Assembly: GCA_037447655.1 (NCBI GenBank) | Contig: JBBHKE010002405.1 | Span: forward strand, 1 to 64,000 | DNA length: 64,000 bases | DNA from: Zygnema cylindricum | Taxonomy: Eukaryota > Streptophyta > Zygnematophyceae > Zygnematales > Zygnemataceae | Direction: 5' to 3' | Shown: in pieces, positions 1 through 12,330 of the stretch | How positions within the stretch are numbered: the first letter of the stretch is position 1 | How the letters are laid out: each line of letters begins with the position of its first letter | The notes under the pieces: model-generated | The model's input: only the letters and a program-made list of their open reading frames with translations | Told to the model about the DNA's origin: nothing | Databases searched by the model: none | Made by a program: the position numbers and the translations under genes

Positions 1-357
1 AAAAAAAAACAGATTCGGGTACGGCCGGGTAAGAAAAAAACGAAAAAAAATGTAGGTTTCGTGCGTAATATTGTACTGTAGTGTCCACACTATCCAACAT
101 TATTGTACTTTGTACTCTTGGTATCGTGGAAGGTATGTGGAAGATGTACCATCAATTTTATACTTTTCAGGTACGGGCGGGTACGGGTAGTCGCGAGAAA
201 TCGAGTTTCGGTTAACTTTTATTTTCGTAAAGGAGTATCGGGTACCAGGTAACAATTTAGGAGCATGACATAACGCGGGCGGATTAAAGGTGTTCAGATT
301 TTGAAAAAAAAAAATGTCGGGTTCGGGTATCGGAAATTTTGACTATTGCGACCTCTG
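1..357. mobile_element. Right-end fragment of hAT-like element (CAGAGGTCGC family)
   Basis: The window opens inside a sequence rich in GGGTACGGG-type motifs. It ends at GCGACCTCTG (348-357), the same terminus as the complete element at 15909-16725. Only the right end is present, so no target-site duplication can be tested. The next bases are a C-rich tract and then the larger repeat also found at 16734 onward. An apparent 94-aa minus-strand ORF here is chance. Confidence 0.6.
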
Positions 358-2000
358 CCTCTCCCCCTCCCCCTCCCCCAGGGATATATCGGCAATAATT
401 ACAGATAGCGATACATCTTAATTTATCGGCCCCTTCACCGATACCGATATTCCATACATTGGATATCGCATATATCGCCAATGTAAAACTCACCGATACA
501 TGTGACCTAGGAAAAACCATCAGGATAGAAAAGGGAAAAAAAAAAAAACTTAAAAAGTTAGAAGCCAAGACGACAAATGGTCAAATTTATTGCGGCCTTA
601 TTAGGTCCATCAATTTAGTATCATGACAAACGACGTGTAACGAGCAAAAAAACCGCCGGCCGCAAAAAAAAACCAGAATTGCTTGCTCGTGACTCTCCCA
701 GTCAATCGCAAACGTTGAAACAGCCAGAGAGGTAGCAAAAAAAAAAATTAGCTGCCCTATAGTAAAAAACTTTGTTTCTTGCAGAAAAACGGACCGACTT
801 CCGAAAAAATGTATGCATCACGCTTAGGGCACTTTCCCATGTAACTAAAACTTAGTCTTCTTACTTTGTTTTTTAGGGAAGATTGTCCGTACTACTTTCA
901 AAGCATTCCGATGTAAAGAAATGAAATTGTTACTTTCGATTGTGACGAATGTAAACGTGGGTGTAATTTGTGACAGTTATTGACTACTACAAAACCGCAA
1001 CAATTGATGACGTTTACAAAATAGCCACCGTTGTAGATATCTAGTTACTTGTGACATTGTAGATATTTAGGGTTTGTGACATTTTGATGTCACGCTCCAT
1101 TATGACAGCGTCGACGTCACAAATTCTAAAACTTTCCGCCATGGTTTTCGGAATTTAATTTTTAGTCCTTTCTCACTCTATTTGACATCAAAATACACCC
1201 AAAGATAGTAAAAAGAAATCATTTTTAGATATATTTCATTTGACACCGTTAAAGACGTTTTTCATTGTAAGAATTGTGAGATAGACGCGGTGTTGGGAGA
1301 GGGAGAGAGAGAGAGGCGTTTTCACGGACTTCGCTTTTGCGAAATAGCGTCCGTTGGTCTTGACCCCTCCACGGCCCCTGTACAAAAAAAGCGCACAGAA
1401 AAAAGTCACGCACAGTTTGGAAACGTGCAGTGGGTTTTTTTTTTGGTACTCCGCGCACAAAAAATGTCAAAAACCTCCGACGCGTGCAACATCATTTGCC
1501 TATTCGCTCGCATCGTGGAACTTTATTTAAAATCACCTCGCGAGGTGGTTTTATTAGAAGTTTGACGATGAGCTGGAAGGACGCGAAAGTGGGTCGAAAT
1601 GCGCAAGACAACAAACTGCATCGCGCTAGACGACAAACTGATGTGCATTTCCAGTTTAAAGGTAGCGCAAATCGTATCGTGGTAATTTCAATTTTTTGGT
1701 ACGGCTGCAGATTTTCTCGTTGAGGGCTAAGTTTTGGAGGAAAACGATAGAAAAAAACCCTTACTTTATCACATGGGAAAGTGCCCTTAGGTCGCTTGTC
1801 CATCAGGCGTTGTGGGGAGCCGTACGGACACGCTTACAATAATATTTTGATCAATATTCCATCAAGTCATATCGTACAGTACGGTTGTACCAGCCTACGT
1901 GTTATATTCTCTCTTGTACCGCGTAAGCTTGCGTCCAAACGTTGAGAATCATCAATGATTCGCTAAGCGTAGAACCTAAATGCACTTTCCCATATAACCA
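358..2000. repeat. Interspersed repeat, copy A (interrupted by a MITE)
   Basis: After a CCCCCT tract this carries a GATATATCG-rich segment that closely matches 16734 onward. Shared blocks include the stretch reading ATTAGGTCCATCAATTT and the later TTTTGATCAATATTCC. Copy A is split by the MITE at 827-1786 and resumes to about 2000. Copy B is split by different insertions, so each copy is the empty-site control for the other. No coding capacity is visible. Confidence 0.75.
827..1786. mobile_element. PIF/Harbinger-like non-autonomous element, TIR GGGCACTTTCCCATGT
   Basis: Terminal inverted repeats GGGCACTTTCCCATGT and ACATGGGAAAGTGCCC are flanked by TTA on both sides (824-826 and 1787-1789). 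The interior holds no transposase. The paralogous repeat copy B near 17190 reads GCATCACACTTAGGCC without the insert, which supports the boundaries and the 3-bp duplication. A TTA/TAA duplication with termini starting GGG is characteristic of PIF/Harbinger elements. The family assignment is inference from these features alone. Confidence 0.8.
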
Positions 2001-2985
2001 AAACTTAGTCTTGATACTTTGTTTTTTAGAGAAGATTTTATGTGCTACTTTCAGAGCGTTCGATGTAACGTAATGAAATCATTACTTTAAACTGTGACGA
2101 ATGTAGACGCGGGTGTAATTTGTGACGGTTGTAGACGACTACAAAATATGTGATAATTAATGACGATAACAAAATATCGAAGGTTGTATCCGTCTACTGC
2201 ATAGTGGTTTTTTGTGACATCGTATATGTTTAGGGTTTGTGACATTTTTATATCACGCTCACTTATGATAGTGTCGACGTCACTAATTCCAAAACTTTCT
2301 ACCGTGGTTTTCTGATTTTGTTTTTTCATTCTTTCTCACTCTACTTGCCATCAAAATATGCCCAAAGACAATCAAAAGTAATCTTTTTTCAAAGATCTTT
2401 CATTTGATACCATTATTGTCGTTTATCATTGGAAAAATTGTGAGATAGACTCAGTAATGGGAGAGGGAGGGAGAAAGAGGCGCCTTTACGAATTTTGCTT
2501 TTGACGAAATGGCGTCGGTTGGTCGAGACCCCTCCACGACGACATGAAATGCCATCGGAATCCCGAGACCTTTGCAAAAAAAATCCGTACTGGACGAAAA
2601 CGGACAAAACAAAACAAATTTTGTATTTTTCTTCACAAACGGGCAAAACATATCGAATCGTGTACATTTACTTGTCGCTTGAAATCGTTTGATTTTTTTT
2701 GAAAATTTTGACACTTGCAAATATGTATTCCTATTTGTTTAGCGAAAATACTTTGATTTAAAATACATCACCGATGTGTTTTATAAAAAAGTTTGAAGAT
2801 GACTTTTGTTGACATGGCCGTGGGTTGAAAAACACAAAATGACAACATGTAGTACATTCTAAGTTCGACGATGATGCAAAATGTATTTCTATTTTTTTTT
2901 CTTTGTACTGTTATAACTTAGGCAGTACGACACTAAGCTGTAGAGGAAAACGACAGAAATAAGACCCTTACTTTGGCATATGCGG
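1979..2985. mobile_element. Diverged relative of the 827-1786 element
   Basis: The interior follows that of 827-1786 in the same order: GCACTTTCCCATATAACC at the left, a GTGACGAATGTAGACG-type region, a GAGAGGGAG motif, then a right end near CCTTACTTTGGCATATG. The termini have decayed and I cannot define a target duplication. Part of the segment also resembles 17400-17760 and 63080-63320. Confidence 0.55.
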
Positions 2986-3039
2986 GCATACCCCAAACGT
3001 AATATTTGTAGAGAGAGTGGGGAGAGTTGGTATCTAGTT

Positions 3040-3840
3040 TTTTATATCGTTATCTTCTAAAATTCAGTCCGCAACGACAAAAAAAATTGTTGTACAAAAA
3101 AATTGGGTTTACTACGGCATAATGACAGTCATCTTGATACTTTGATTGTACTCCATTTTTTTTCGTCGTTTGTACTAATTTTATCGTTTTATTTTTTTCG
3201 ACCCATAAGCAAGAACAAAGTCAAAAATTCGAGGTGATTCTAGTTAAAGCATCATTCGGACAACGAATAATAATACACCTAAGCACGTGCCAAACGAATG
3301 TCAAATTTTAAGCATGAGGGAGAGTACTCGAATTTTTTTCCCCGCAATGCCACGAGCATTTAAAAGAAAAAAATTGCAAGTGTCTTTGAACCTCCACTTT
3401 CATTCATGGGTCATTTGTAGAAGTTTACGTCGTCGTCGCCTCTCCCTTTTCCTCTCACACTCTTGCTTCTAACTCACACTTTTTGAAATGAGACACGACG
3501 ATACTGGTATGTTATATAATATTTCTAAAATAATCCTTTTAACTACCTTTGGATATATTTTGGTGGCACGACGAGTGAGAAAGTCAAAAAAACAAAATAG
3601 CGACCATAGCGGAAAGTTTTGGTTTAATGAGTTCGACGTTGTCACAATTGAACGTGACGTCACAATGGCACATAACCTTAGATATCTACAATGTCACAAA
3701 AAGGTAGACATCTATAACCATCGTTGTTTTGAAAGACGTCGCCAATTGTCGATAGTTTCGTATTCGTCTTCAACCGTCACGAGTTTTACCCACGTCTACA
3801 ACCTTCACATTTCAAAGTTTTAATTTCATTTTCACTCATT
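3040..3840. repeat. Interspersed repeat family C, copy 1
   Basis: About 800 bp matching 20495-21330 in the same orientation. Shared landmarks are ATTCAGTCC, CATCTTGATACTTTGATTG, CACGTGCCAAACGAATGT and GTTTTAATTTCATTTTC. ORFs in it are not conserved between the two copies, so none is called as a gene. Bases 3841-4480 hold only AT-rich sequence with no recognised feature. Confidence 0.6.
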
Positions 3841-4499
3841 GGAAAGCTTTGCCAACCAGTAAGCTAAATTTTCACTAAATTAGAAACAAAATTGGGAATC
3901 GAGAGATTTCAAAAAAACATGATGAAGACAAGTTTCTATGTATGTCGAAAGAGTTTAAGACAGTTTGTCATGGACTTGACAAGTGAATATCGTTTAGATT
4001 CTAATTTTTGATTTTATAAAATTGGTTTTTTATGCACGTGACTTTTTATTTTTTTATTTTTTGTAAAATGAGTTGTTAATAAAAAAACCATTTTGAAATT
4101 GACTAGAATATTGTAATGTTGTGAATCTTATATGATTTACAATAACTTCAACTCACAGACCATCATAACCATTGATTTCAAAAAAGGAGGGAGGGAGAGA
4201 TTTCATGAGATTATTCCCAAAGCATACATGAGGCGATTAATATGTGGGTGATGGAATCAATAACAAAAAAAAGTGTCCTTACTTTAATTTAAAAAAAAAT
4301 AAAAAATTGAGTTGTTTTGATTCGCCACACAATCATCAAAGCTATCGTTTGTTTTGTTGCCAACAAACTATTGGTGCAAAGTTTTAGCTTTGGATTTCTT
4401 AGGGATTTTTAATGCATTTTAGGGATGTAAGTGGGTTTTCAAACTAAAACTTAATCGAGATAACACAATATAGAGAGATATAAAGCCACACTAGTTGTA

Positions 4500-6013
4500 A
4501 GGGGATACACACAAAAGAAAGGGATTGATTATGAGGAAACCTTTGCTCTAGTGGTCAAGGTTCCCTCAGGATTTTCCTAAGTATGGCAATAGGAGAAGAC
4601 ATGGACCTCCATCAGATGGATATTAAAACAACTTTTCTACGGGGAGAATTGAAGGAAGAAATCCAACTTTTCTACAGGGAGAAACGGAGGAATAAATCTT
4701 CATGAGGCAGCCAGAAGGCTTCGTGGAGAGAACAAGAAAGTAAATTTTGCAGATTGATAAAGTCATTGTATGGGCTCAAACAAGCTCCGAGGTAGTGGAA
4801 CATCAAGTTAGATGAATCCTGACAAATATAAGATATATCAGAATAAGTTTTGACCACTCTATTCATTTGTTTGAGGATGAGAATAGAGTAATATTTATTG
4901 CTATTTATGTTGATGATTTACTAGTTTTCACAAATCATTAGAAAAAATTAATAAATTGAGACAAGATCTAAGGAGTCGGTTTCACATGAAAGATCTAGGG
5001 GAGGCTAGATATATTTTAGGAATTTAGATAGAAAGAGATAGAGAAAACAAGATAAGAAAATTCACTTAGAAATAAGCAATAAGAAACATGTTAGAGAATT
5101 TCTAGATGGAGAAATATAATAGCTATTCCACTACTATGGATTTTAAGAAGCTTTTTGAGGGGAGCCTTAAATCACAAGTAGTGGTCATTGATGATCAGAT
5201 GAGTCAGCAAGAGGGAGAGAGAGTTTATAGAGCATATCCCATATATGAAGGTGGTAAGCAGTTTGATCTACTTCATGAACTGTACAAGGCTTGCCTGATA
5301 TTATAGCAGTTGTAGGAGTACTTAGCAAAGGTATGAATGCTCTTAGGAAAAGAGACTAGGAGGCAACCAAGAGAGTGAGGAGGTATTTGGTGGGGAACAT
5401 GAATCTATGGCAAAATGTGGGTAGGGATAACACAGACATCACAACTTGGAGTGATGCTAGTTATGGGATGTGCAAATGAGGAGATGTACATCTAGTTAAG
5501 TTTTGCAAATTCGGTCTGGGGCATGTTGCTGGAGCAGCAAACACCAAAAGGTTGTTGCTCAATCCACTATGGAGGTTGAGTACAAACACCAAAAGGTTGT
5601 TGCTCAATCCACTATGGAGGTTGAGTACATGGCTTGGAGGCTGAGTACATGGCTTCAAGCTCTGCTGGCTAAGTACATGGCTTTTTGCTAGGCTATCAAA
5701 TAATAAATGTGGGTCAAGTCGTTGCTCCAAGAGCTTGGATTTTTAAAATATGGTGTTCAAAAGGTATTTTGGGATAATCAGGCTACCATTGCAATAACAT
5801 CTAATCTTAAGCATTGTTTTAAAGCTAAGCGTATAGACGTAAACTCGAGTTATATGAGGGAGAAGAAAGAGAATAAACTAATTAAGTTGGAATATAGACC
5901 AGATGAAGGAATGACGACAATGATGAAAACCAAACCAGTTCGCACTCGTAAGTTGATATTTTGTGGAGAGAAATGTGGTTAAAAATTAAAATGTGACCTA
6001 GAATTAAAGGGAG
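4500..6013 (+). pseudogene. Ty1/copia pol fragment (reverse transcriptase to RNase H)
   Basis: Degenerate copia polymerase. At about 4515 a frame reads [13 protein letters not shown], the start of the copia reverse transcriptase. A motif like MDIKTTFLRGELKEE follows near 4616, and the catalytic YVDD box (IYVDDLLVF) is at 4906-4917. The RNase H end near 5500-5650 contains KHQKVVAQSTMEVEYMA. Stops and frameshifts break the frame throughout, so it is dead. Gag, protease and integrase are missing upstream. A 38-bp block in RNase H (about 5550-5628) is tandemly duplicated. Confidence 0.9.
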
Positions 6014-6290
6014 TGTTAAAAAGTTAATTCTTGATTTAGTTGTGTTAATTATTTTCTAGACTTTATAGAGAGGGAGAGATATAGACAGATATAAACCATG
6101 GGTACCTCCTTGGTGGCCAAGGAGACAGACTAAGGCACGAGAGAGATAGAAAGCAGTCTCTAACAAAAATGGGTGGACCAGTGAAGAGTTGATCCTTGGC
6201 CCTATTGGTCTATAGTATCCGTTGATTCTATCCATTAGTATTAAAGATACCTAAACCTACATGGAGTGTTGTGTTGTAATAAAAAGGTCA
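6014..6290 (+). mobile_element. Probable 3' LTR start of the copia fragment
   Basis: A short purine stretch (AAAGGGAG) is followed by TGTTAAAAAG at 6014, the usual polypurine-tract/LTR junction of copia elements. The first 60 bases loosely resemble the start of the LTR at 7775 read on the minus strand. The far end is not defined. From about 6290 to 6763 I see no recognisable feature. Confidence 0.5.
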
Positions 6291-6763
6291 AGCAAGAAAA
6301 TATCATCTAATGGATTAAAATGAATTAATGGACATAGAACCACAACAGGTTAGAGACGCATGAAATATTTTAGGCGCCGCATAATCGGACGGCCAAAAAT
6401 AACAACAATGTTTAATGGAACGTCTCGTGTTAGAGCCAAAAGCACGGAATGACCATTTTTGGCGGATTACGCCAAATACGTTACAAATTGACACGTGGTA
6501 TCATCTAAAGGACGTCAAAGAACAAAGGAAAAAATCCATAGTGTCGGTTGTGAAAATTATCATGTTCCTATTAGTATTTTACATAGTTGTACAAAAGGTA
6601 CAACGACTTATGTAATTTTGTGTACCATAAAGGTGTATAGACATATTATATATTCCTCCTATTGGTGAAGGGTTTAGTAGGTAGGGTCTGTTTATAGGTA
6701 GGTCAAAACTTAGGCAAATTTTAGCGATGTTAGAAGTCCTCTCTCTTAGAGGTCATGTAATTA

Positions 6764-7775
6764 TGTGACTTCCACTGGTACACAAAATATGAAGCTTGCT
6801 AGAAGCCACTAGGATAATTTTAAGTGCTTCCCTTCCTTTTAGAACAACTGCCACCTTGGTGACTCTGACTACCTTCACCCCTGTGAAGGGTGAACTCCCT
6901 TGAGCCCAATGCAAAAAAAATTGCTCAAAACGCCCATCTAGGCAATTAATTATCAAGTGGCAAAGATGTCGATATTTATACAAATACCCTAGGAGAGAGG
7001 CTGCTACCTTCCAAAAATAATAAGTCCCAAATCCCTCTATAAACCCTTTAGTACTGGTGTACGGACCCAATCAAAATATTAAACAATACAGAAAGGCACC
7101 ATTGGCGATGTACTTTTTGTACGGCCGCTTTATGACATGGCCATAGAGGGGACGGCCGTCTCCTCTGGACTTGTCTCCGGATTTCTCGTAAATTTTGTAA
7201 ACGAGTGATAGGACACCACGTGGCGTATGGTGATGTGACGACCGCAAATAGCCAAAGCCACCATTTTGCAATGGCGGCTCGGATGCAAAGCGTTAGATGC
7301 TAATCGGATTTTGTATTGTGCCGTCAAAATTTAGTGTCCGCACCACTAAATTTCACTGATTTTGTGCGGTGCGTACCGGTATCCGTGCGACCACAAGTTT
7401 CTACTTGAATTCATGTCATAATTCTATACTCTCGAATATTGGATTAATTCACTAGTTGCTATCTATATAGCTATCAAACCCTATATATGCTAGCACCAGG
7501 TATTAGAATATCGGATAAGGCGGCCGGCTAATCCGATAGTATGTAGGAACCACCCTTGGTTTGTCAGCTTTTTGCTAAGAGTTGGTTCCCCTACCTTCTT
7601 TTGGCTACTTAGGCAGTCATGGCTCTACCTCTCTCTTCACTGGTCTTGAGTGACCACAACATGTATGATGGTTGGAGAGAGGAAAGGTAGATCCAGACTT
7701 CTAAAATAAGACCTTTAATTTCCTATACTCAAATTTTTTATACCTAGAAAATATAAAAGAACTCAAATTTCAACA
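6764..7775 (-). repeat. 3' LTR of the minus-strand copia element
   Basis: The minus strand begins TGTTGAAATTTGAG at 7775, directly after a purine-rich tract (7776-7790), and ends at TGTGACTTCC on the plus strand (6764). Bases 6764-7530 align with 12317-13005. The region near 7505-7535 forms a palindrome (ATCGGAT ... ATCCGAT around GGCCGGC). Confidence 0.75.
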
Positions 7776-8059
7776 CTCCTCTTATTTTCTAGCCATTTTT
7801 TTTTAGTCCACATTGTTCTCTACAAAATTTAAGGTTAGGAGATGGGAGTGGCTTTCACATCATATCTGCCACCATTTCTCCTTCTGGTTTATTTTCCAAA
7901 ATCACAATTTTGTTCTCAACCTTTTCTCTCACAAAGCTCAACCTTGTATCCTTATGCTTAGCTTTGAAATGGTGTTTTGGATTAGGTGCAATTGCAATGG
8001 CAGCTTGGTTATCACAAAACACTTTCTGAGTTCTAACCTTCATGAACCTAAGTTCTTAC

Positions 8060-9600
8060 AAAAGTGACTTCACCTATATTAGTTATTTCACAGCAGAACA
8101 AGAAGCCATGTACTCAACCTCCATATTGGACTAAGCAACCACCTTTTGTTGCTTACTGCTCCAACAACAAGCATCATTCTCAACATACAAAAATATCCAG
8201 ATGTACCCCTCCTCATAGGAGCATCCCGATAGCACGCATCACTCCAAGTGGTGATGTCAGTATTCTCCCCTCCCAGATGCAACCAAAGATCACGGGTTCC
8301 TATCAGATACCTCATAACCCTTTTGGGTGCCTCCCAATCTTTCTTTCTAGTATCATTAAGACTCCTACTGAGGACCCCAACTCTTGCAACTATGTCCGGT
8401 GTAGTGCGATTCATAAAATTAATCAGATTTCCTACGATCTGTCTATAAGGAATTGACTTCATAAACGGTCTATGTTCCAAGCACATTCACTCGTCAAGAA
8501 TGATTACACCTTTTCCACACTTCCATCACTTACTTTCTTCAAGTCCATAGGAGTGGTACAACTGTTTCCTTTATCCATTTGAAACTTTTATAGCATATTT
8601 CCAATTGCATTTTTTTGAGTTAATTTGATTACTGTTTCGTCTCTATCTCTTTCTATTTGAATTCCTAAGATATATCTTACCCCCCCCTAAATCTTTCATG
8701 TTAAACCTGCTTCTCAAATCTTTCTTTAACTTATTGATCTTTTCCATAGACTTACTCAATACAAGCAAATCATCTACATAGATGGCAATAAAAATAACCC
8801 CCTCGTCGTCATTAAACATGTAGATAGAGTGGTCAGAGGTGATTTTGACATATTCAGATTAGTGAGAAATTCATCTAGTTTCTTGTTCCGTTGCCTGGAA
8901 GCCTGTTTCAGCCCATACAAGACTTAATAAATCCTGCAAACTTTACTCTCCTCTCCTTTTTCCACAAAGCCTTCCGGCTGCCTCATAAAAATATGTTCCT
9001 GTAACTCACCATTGAGGAAGGCAATTTTGATGTACTCACCATTGAGGAAGGCAATTTTGATGTCCATCTGATAAATCTCCATGTCCTTTATTGCCGCTAG
9101 ACTGAAGAGAATCCTTACGGAGGGAAAACTTACAACCGGTAGAAAGGTCTCTTCAAATGAATTCCCTCCTTTTAGGTAAAGTCGTTTGCTACCTTTCTAG
9201 CTTTGTAACTCTCAATGGTATTATCTGGGTTCAATTTCAATTTCAACACCCATTTACACCCAATCGGCTTTCTGTCTAGAGGAAAATCCACTAATTTCCA
9301 CGTATTGGCTTCCATAATGGAAGCCATCACATCTTTGAACTGTCTCTAACCCATTTGTCTTTTTTTGAACTATTCACTTCCTCTGAGTAAGTCTGCCTCT
9401 GAGTAAGTTTGAGGCTCATCATGATGTAACCGTTTTGTTACCTTGTGAGCTGCATATTTTTTCTTGCAGCCTTTTGCTGCTCTTTCATCCTCCTTCAAAT
9501 TCAGAAGCTGGAATAGAGGGTAATCTCGGGTTCTTCCAAACTGTTTCATCTGATCCCCTATCGATGGGAACTAGCTTCTTTTCTTTCATGTCCTCAAACT
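8060..9600 (-). pseudogene. Copia reverse transcriptase / RNase H remnant
   Basis: On the minus strand 8486-8088 reads YRQIVGNLINFMNRTTPDI, then DWEAPKRVMRYLIGTRDLWL and TTWSDACYRDAPMRRGTSGY, the copia segment joining RT to RNase H. A YVDD box (AIYVDDL) lies near 8774. Multiple stops make it non-functional. A 30-bp block at about 9012-9065 and a 43-bp block at about 9657-9735 are tandemly duplicated. Confidence 0.85.
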
Positions 9601-9944
9601 GTACCGGAGCTTGTAGATTCATCGGGGTATCCTCCTCGGTCTAGATTTCTTCCGGAACTGCAACAATCTGATGACTGACATTCCTTTAGGGAAATTGCAA
9701 CAATCTGATGACTGACATTCCTTTAGGGAAATTCAGACTCTTCCTCACTCTGTGAGTCAAATCTAATTTTGATTGTCTTAGAATACTTGAAAGGATCTAT
9801 CGACTTCCCTTCAACTATGACAACTAGATGCTTAACCATTATGATATCATTATTCCTAAGGTCATAGACTTGGTATCCCTTGACATCCTCATCATATCCT
9901 ACCAGATATCTTGGCTTTCCTTTTGAATCTAGTTTCCAACTCTT

Positions 9945-10680
9945 TTAGTCGGAATTCAGACTATACATTTGACTTTCAAATACTTTCAGATGAGATACAT
10001 CCGGCTTCCTCCCAACCCATCTCTCGTACGGTGTTTCTCCTTTTATATCTATCGTAAAAACTATGTTTTTCATATAATTGGCACGGTTCATAGCTTCGGC
10101 CCAAAAGCGTTCTCCTATCATTTTATCTATTAGCATGCTTCCGGTGCTATCACCTAGATTTCTATTTAGTCTTTCGGCTACACCGTTTTGTTTTTGATTG
10201 TCAGGGGCAGTCTTTTGATGTTGTACTCCTTGATCTCTCAAGAAACTCTCAAAATGATTAGATGTATACTCTCCCATAGCATCACTCCTAATAGTCTTAA
10301 TAGGGGTTACATGCAACTTATAACTCCATGCATTATACTTTTTAAAATAAATTGGTGCTCCCTACTTATTTTTGAGGAAGTAAACTCTGGAATATATAGA
10401 CCACTCATCAGTTATGGTAAGCATATATCTTTTCCCTCCTACCGAATGTACTTTAGCAGGTCCCCAGATATCAGTCTAACACCCTTTCCCCTCTATACGT
10501 GGCAAATTTGGGAAAAGGCAATTTGTGAGCCTTTCCTTCTGCGCAGCCACTACAATCATCCATCACTTCACTATGCCCAAAATGAATCCCTTCCACTACA
10601 CCGAGTTTTTTCATTTCCCTCAATCTGTCCAAATGCACATGCCCCAATCGCTTATGCCATTTATTATCTCGGGGACACTA
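9945..10680 (-). pseudogene. Copia integrase and pre-integrase zinc-binding remnant
   Basis: At 10680-10520 the minus strand reads WHKRLGHVHLDRLREMKKLG followed by a C-x2-C pair (DDCSGCAEGK), the HHCC pre-integrase domain. Bases 10316-9945 encode integrase core sequence including IRSDAMGEYTSNHFESF and KQNGVAERLNR. The frame is interrupted between the two parts. Confidence 0.9.
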
Positions 10681-10689
10681 ACGTAAGAA

Positions 10690-11290
10690 ACATTATTATT
10701 TTCATTTCTCAATTTAATGTAGGATCTTATAATAAATGCTTACAACATAATACATCAATAAAAACAGAAATAAACACAGGGGAATCTCATACAAAGAAAA
10801 AGGATGATCGACCAAAAAAAATTATAAGTGTTCTTGGCTGAAGCCTCTTACATCGTCGCTCTCCTCTCTTCTCTCTCTTAAGATAATAATAATCTATACT
10901 CCATAAAGATTAATGCCTGTTGCTATACGCTGCAGACTTTATCCCTCCTCTAACTACCTTACAAACAAAGCAAACAAGGACAGCTAGCAAGTCGACAAAA
11001 TTTTGTCCTATTCCACAAAGGTCTCTTGCTGAAAAAAACAAAGGAAAACACGGAAAGGGAGATTCCACAAAGAAATGCGTTCACGCCTCTTCTTCAAATA
11101 AGAAGTTTTGTGCGTAAGAAACAAAACAACTTGCACACTGAAAAAATAAAAGTTACGCGAAACAAAATAGTACATTTCGTTTGCGGGCGCTCCAAATAAT
11201 GTCACGAAACGACATCGCACATTTCGTACGATGACGCAGCATTTAACTCCAAAATAAATAGTTGTACGTATGACGCTTCGCGATATATTA
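10690..11290. other. Foreign insertion within the copia pol region
   Basis: Copia protein homology stops at about 10690 and resumes at about 11290. The intervening roughly 600 bp has no copia similarity I can see and a different character, with GACGACATCG/CGTACG-type motifs near 11200. I could not define terminal repeats or a target duplication, so its nature is unknown. Confidence 0.5.
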
Positions 11291-11299
11291 GCGATTCTT

Positions 11300-12330
11300 C
11301 AATATCCAACAGCTTAAACATTCCTTGGTTACCCTTATCAACAGTGCAATAGACCTCATCATCATACTTTGATGTCAAAGTTCCCTTCCTAATGTAAGTC
11401 TCAAAATCTATATCATCTAAGACAAAGGTATTGATGAGATTCTTGCTTAACTCAAATATATAGAGAGCATCTCAGAACGTCACTGTAGACATCTGACCTT
11501 TCACTAGTACCTTTGTAGACGTCTGACCTTTCACGAGTATCTTTAGATCTACCGATCCCACTAGATCTGTAGTTACTACTCTCCGATCCCCATACTTTAT
11601 CTCTACAGGGGGAATCTTCCTCAACTTAGTAAATAATTGCTTTTCACAGCACATATGCATTGAGGCACCTAAGTCGATAATCCAACCTACCTCCGGAGCT
11701 TCTCGGACAGCTCCGATCGCACATTTCTGCTTTCTTGGGATCTCCTTCTCCTCCAGTTTTTCATTGAGAAGAAGCTCCCCATCCTATTCGTTCGAGGTCT
11801 CTTCCTCTCCGAACTCCCCTTTCACCTGTGTGGTCTCAATTTCCTTCTTCTTTCCGGAAGGTCCAACAGATTTGTTCTCCTTAAGCCTCAGCTTCGTCAG
11901 CTTGGTGCACTGTGCCATGTAGTGAACTGATTTCTTCCAAAAATGGTAAAGCCCCTTTGGAGGCCGAGATCTGGATCCATCCGGTTGTACTCCTCTCCCT
12001 CCTCCACCAAAACTCCGGTAAGGTTTTTTGTGCTCTTGATCTCTCCAATTAAATCCGACAGCCAAGGCTTGACCACTTTTCCTCTGCTCCGAAGCTCAAT
12101 GGTGTTCTCTCTAACCTAGATCATTTGAACCACTGTGTTCCAAATCCATTGGCTGTCCGACAAATCATGAACCTTGTTGTCAATATTGTCATACTCCTCT
12201 AGGAGCTTCATCAACAAAGTATCCACCTTCTCCTTTCCAGATTCCACCTTTCTAACACTTTTCAACTCCACAAACAAACCAGGCACCCTAGAGAGTGGGC
12301 CCATAACCTGTAATTCTGTGACTTCCATTA
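11300..12330 (-). pseudogene. Copia gag, nucleocapsid and protease remnant
   Basis: The minus strand from 12328 carries a gag-like segment (LLMKLLEEYDNIDNKVHDLS). A basic region near 12065-11940 follows with a broken CCHC knuckle (YHFWKKSVHYMAQC, where a cysteine has become tryptophan). The protease active site near 11670 reads IIDLGASMHMC, so the catalytic DSG is changed to DLG. A roughly 30-bp block with GTAGAC and TCTGACCTTTCAC is duplicated at 11487-11545. Confidence 0.8.
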
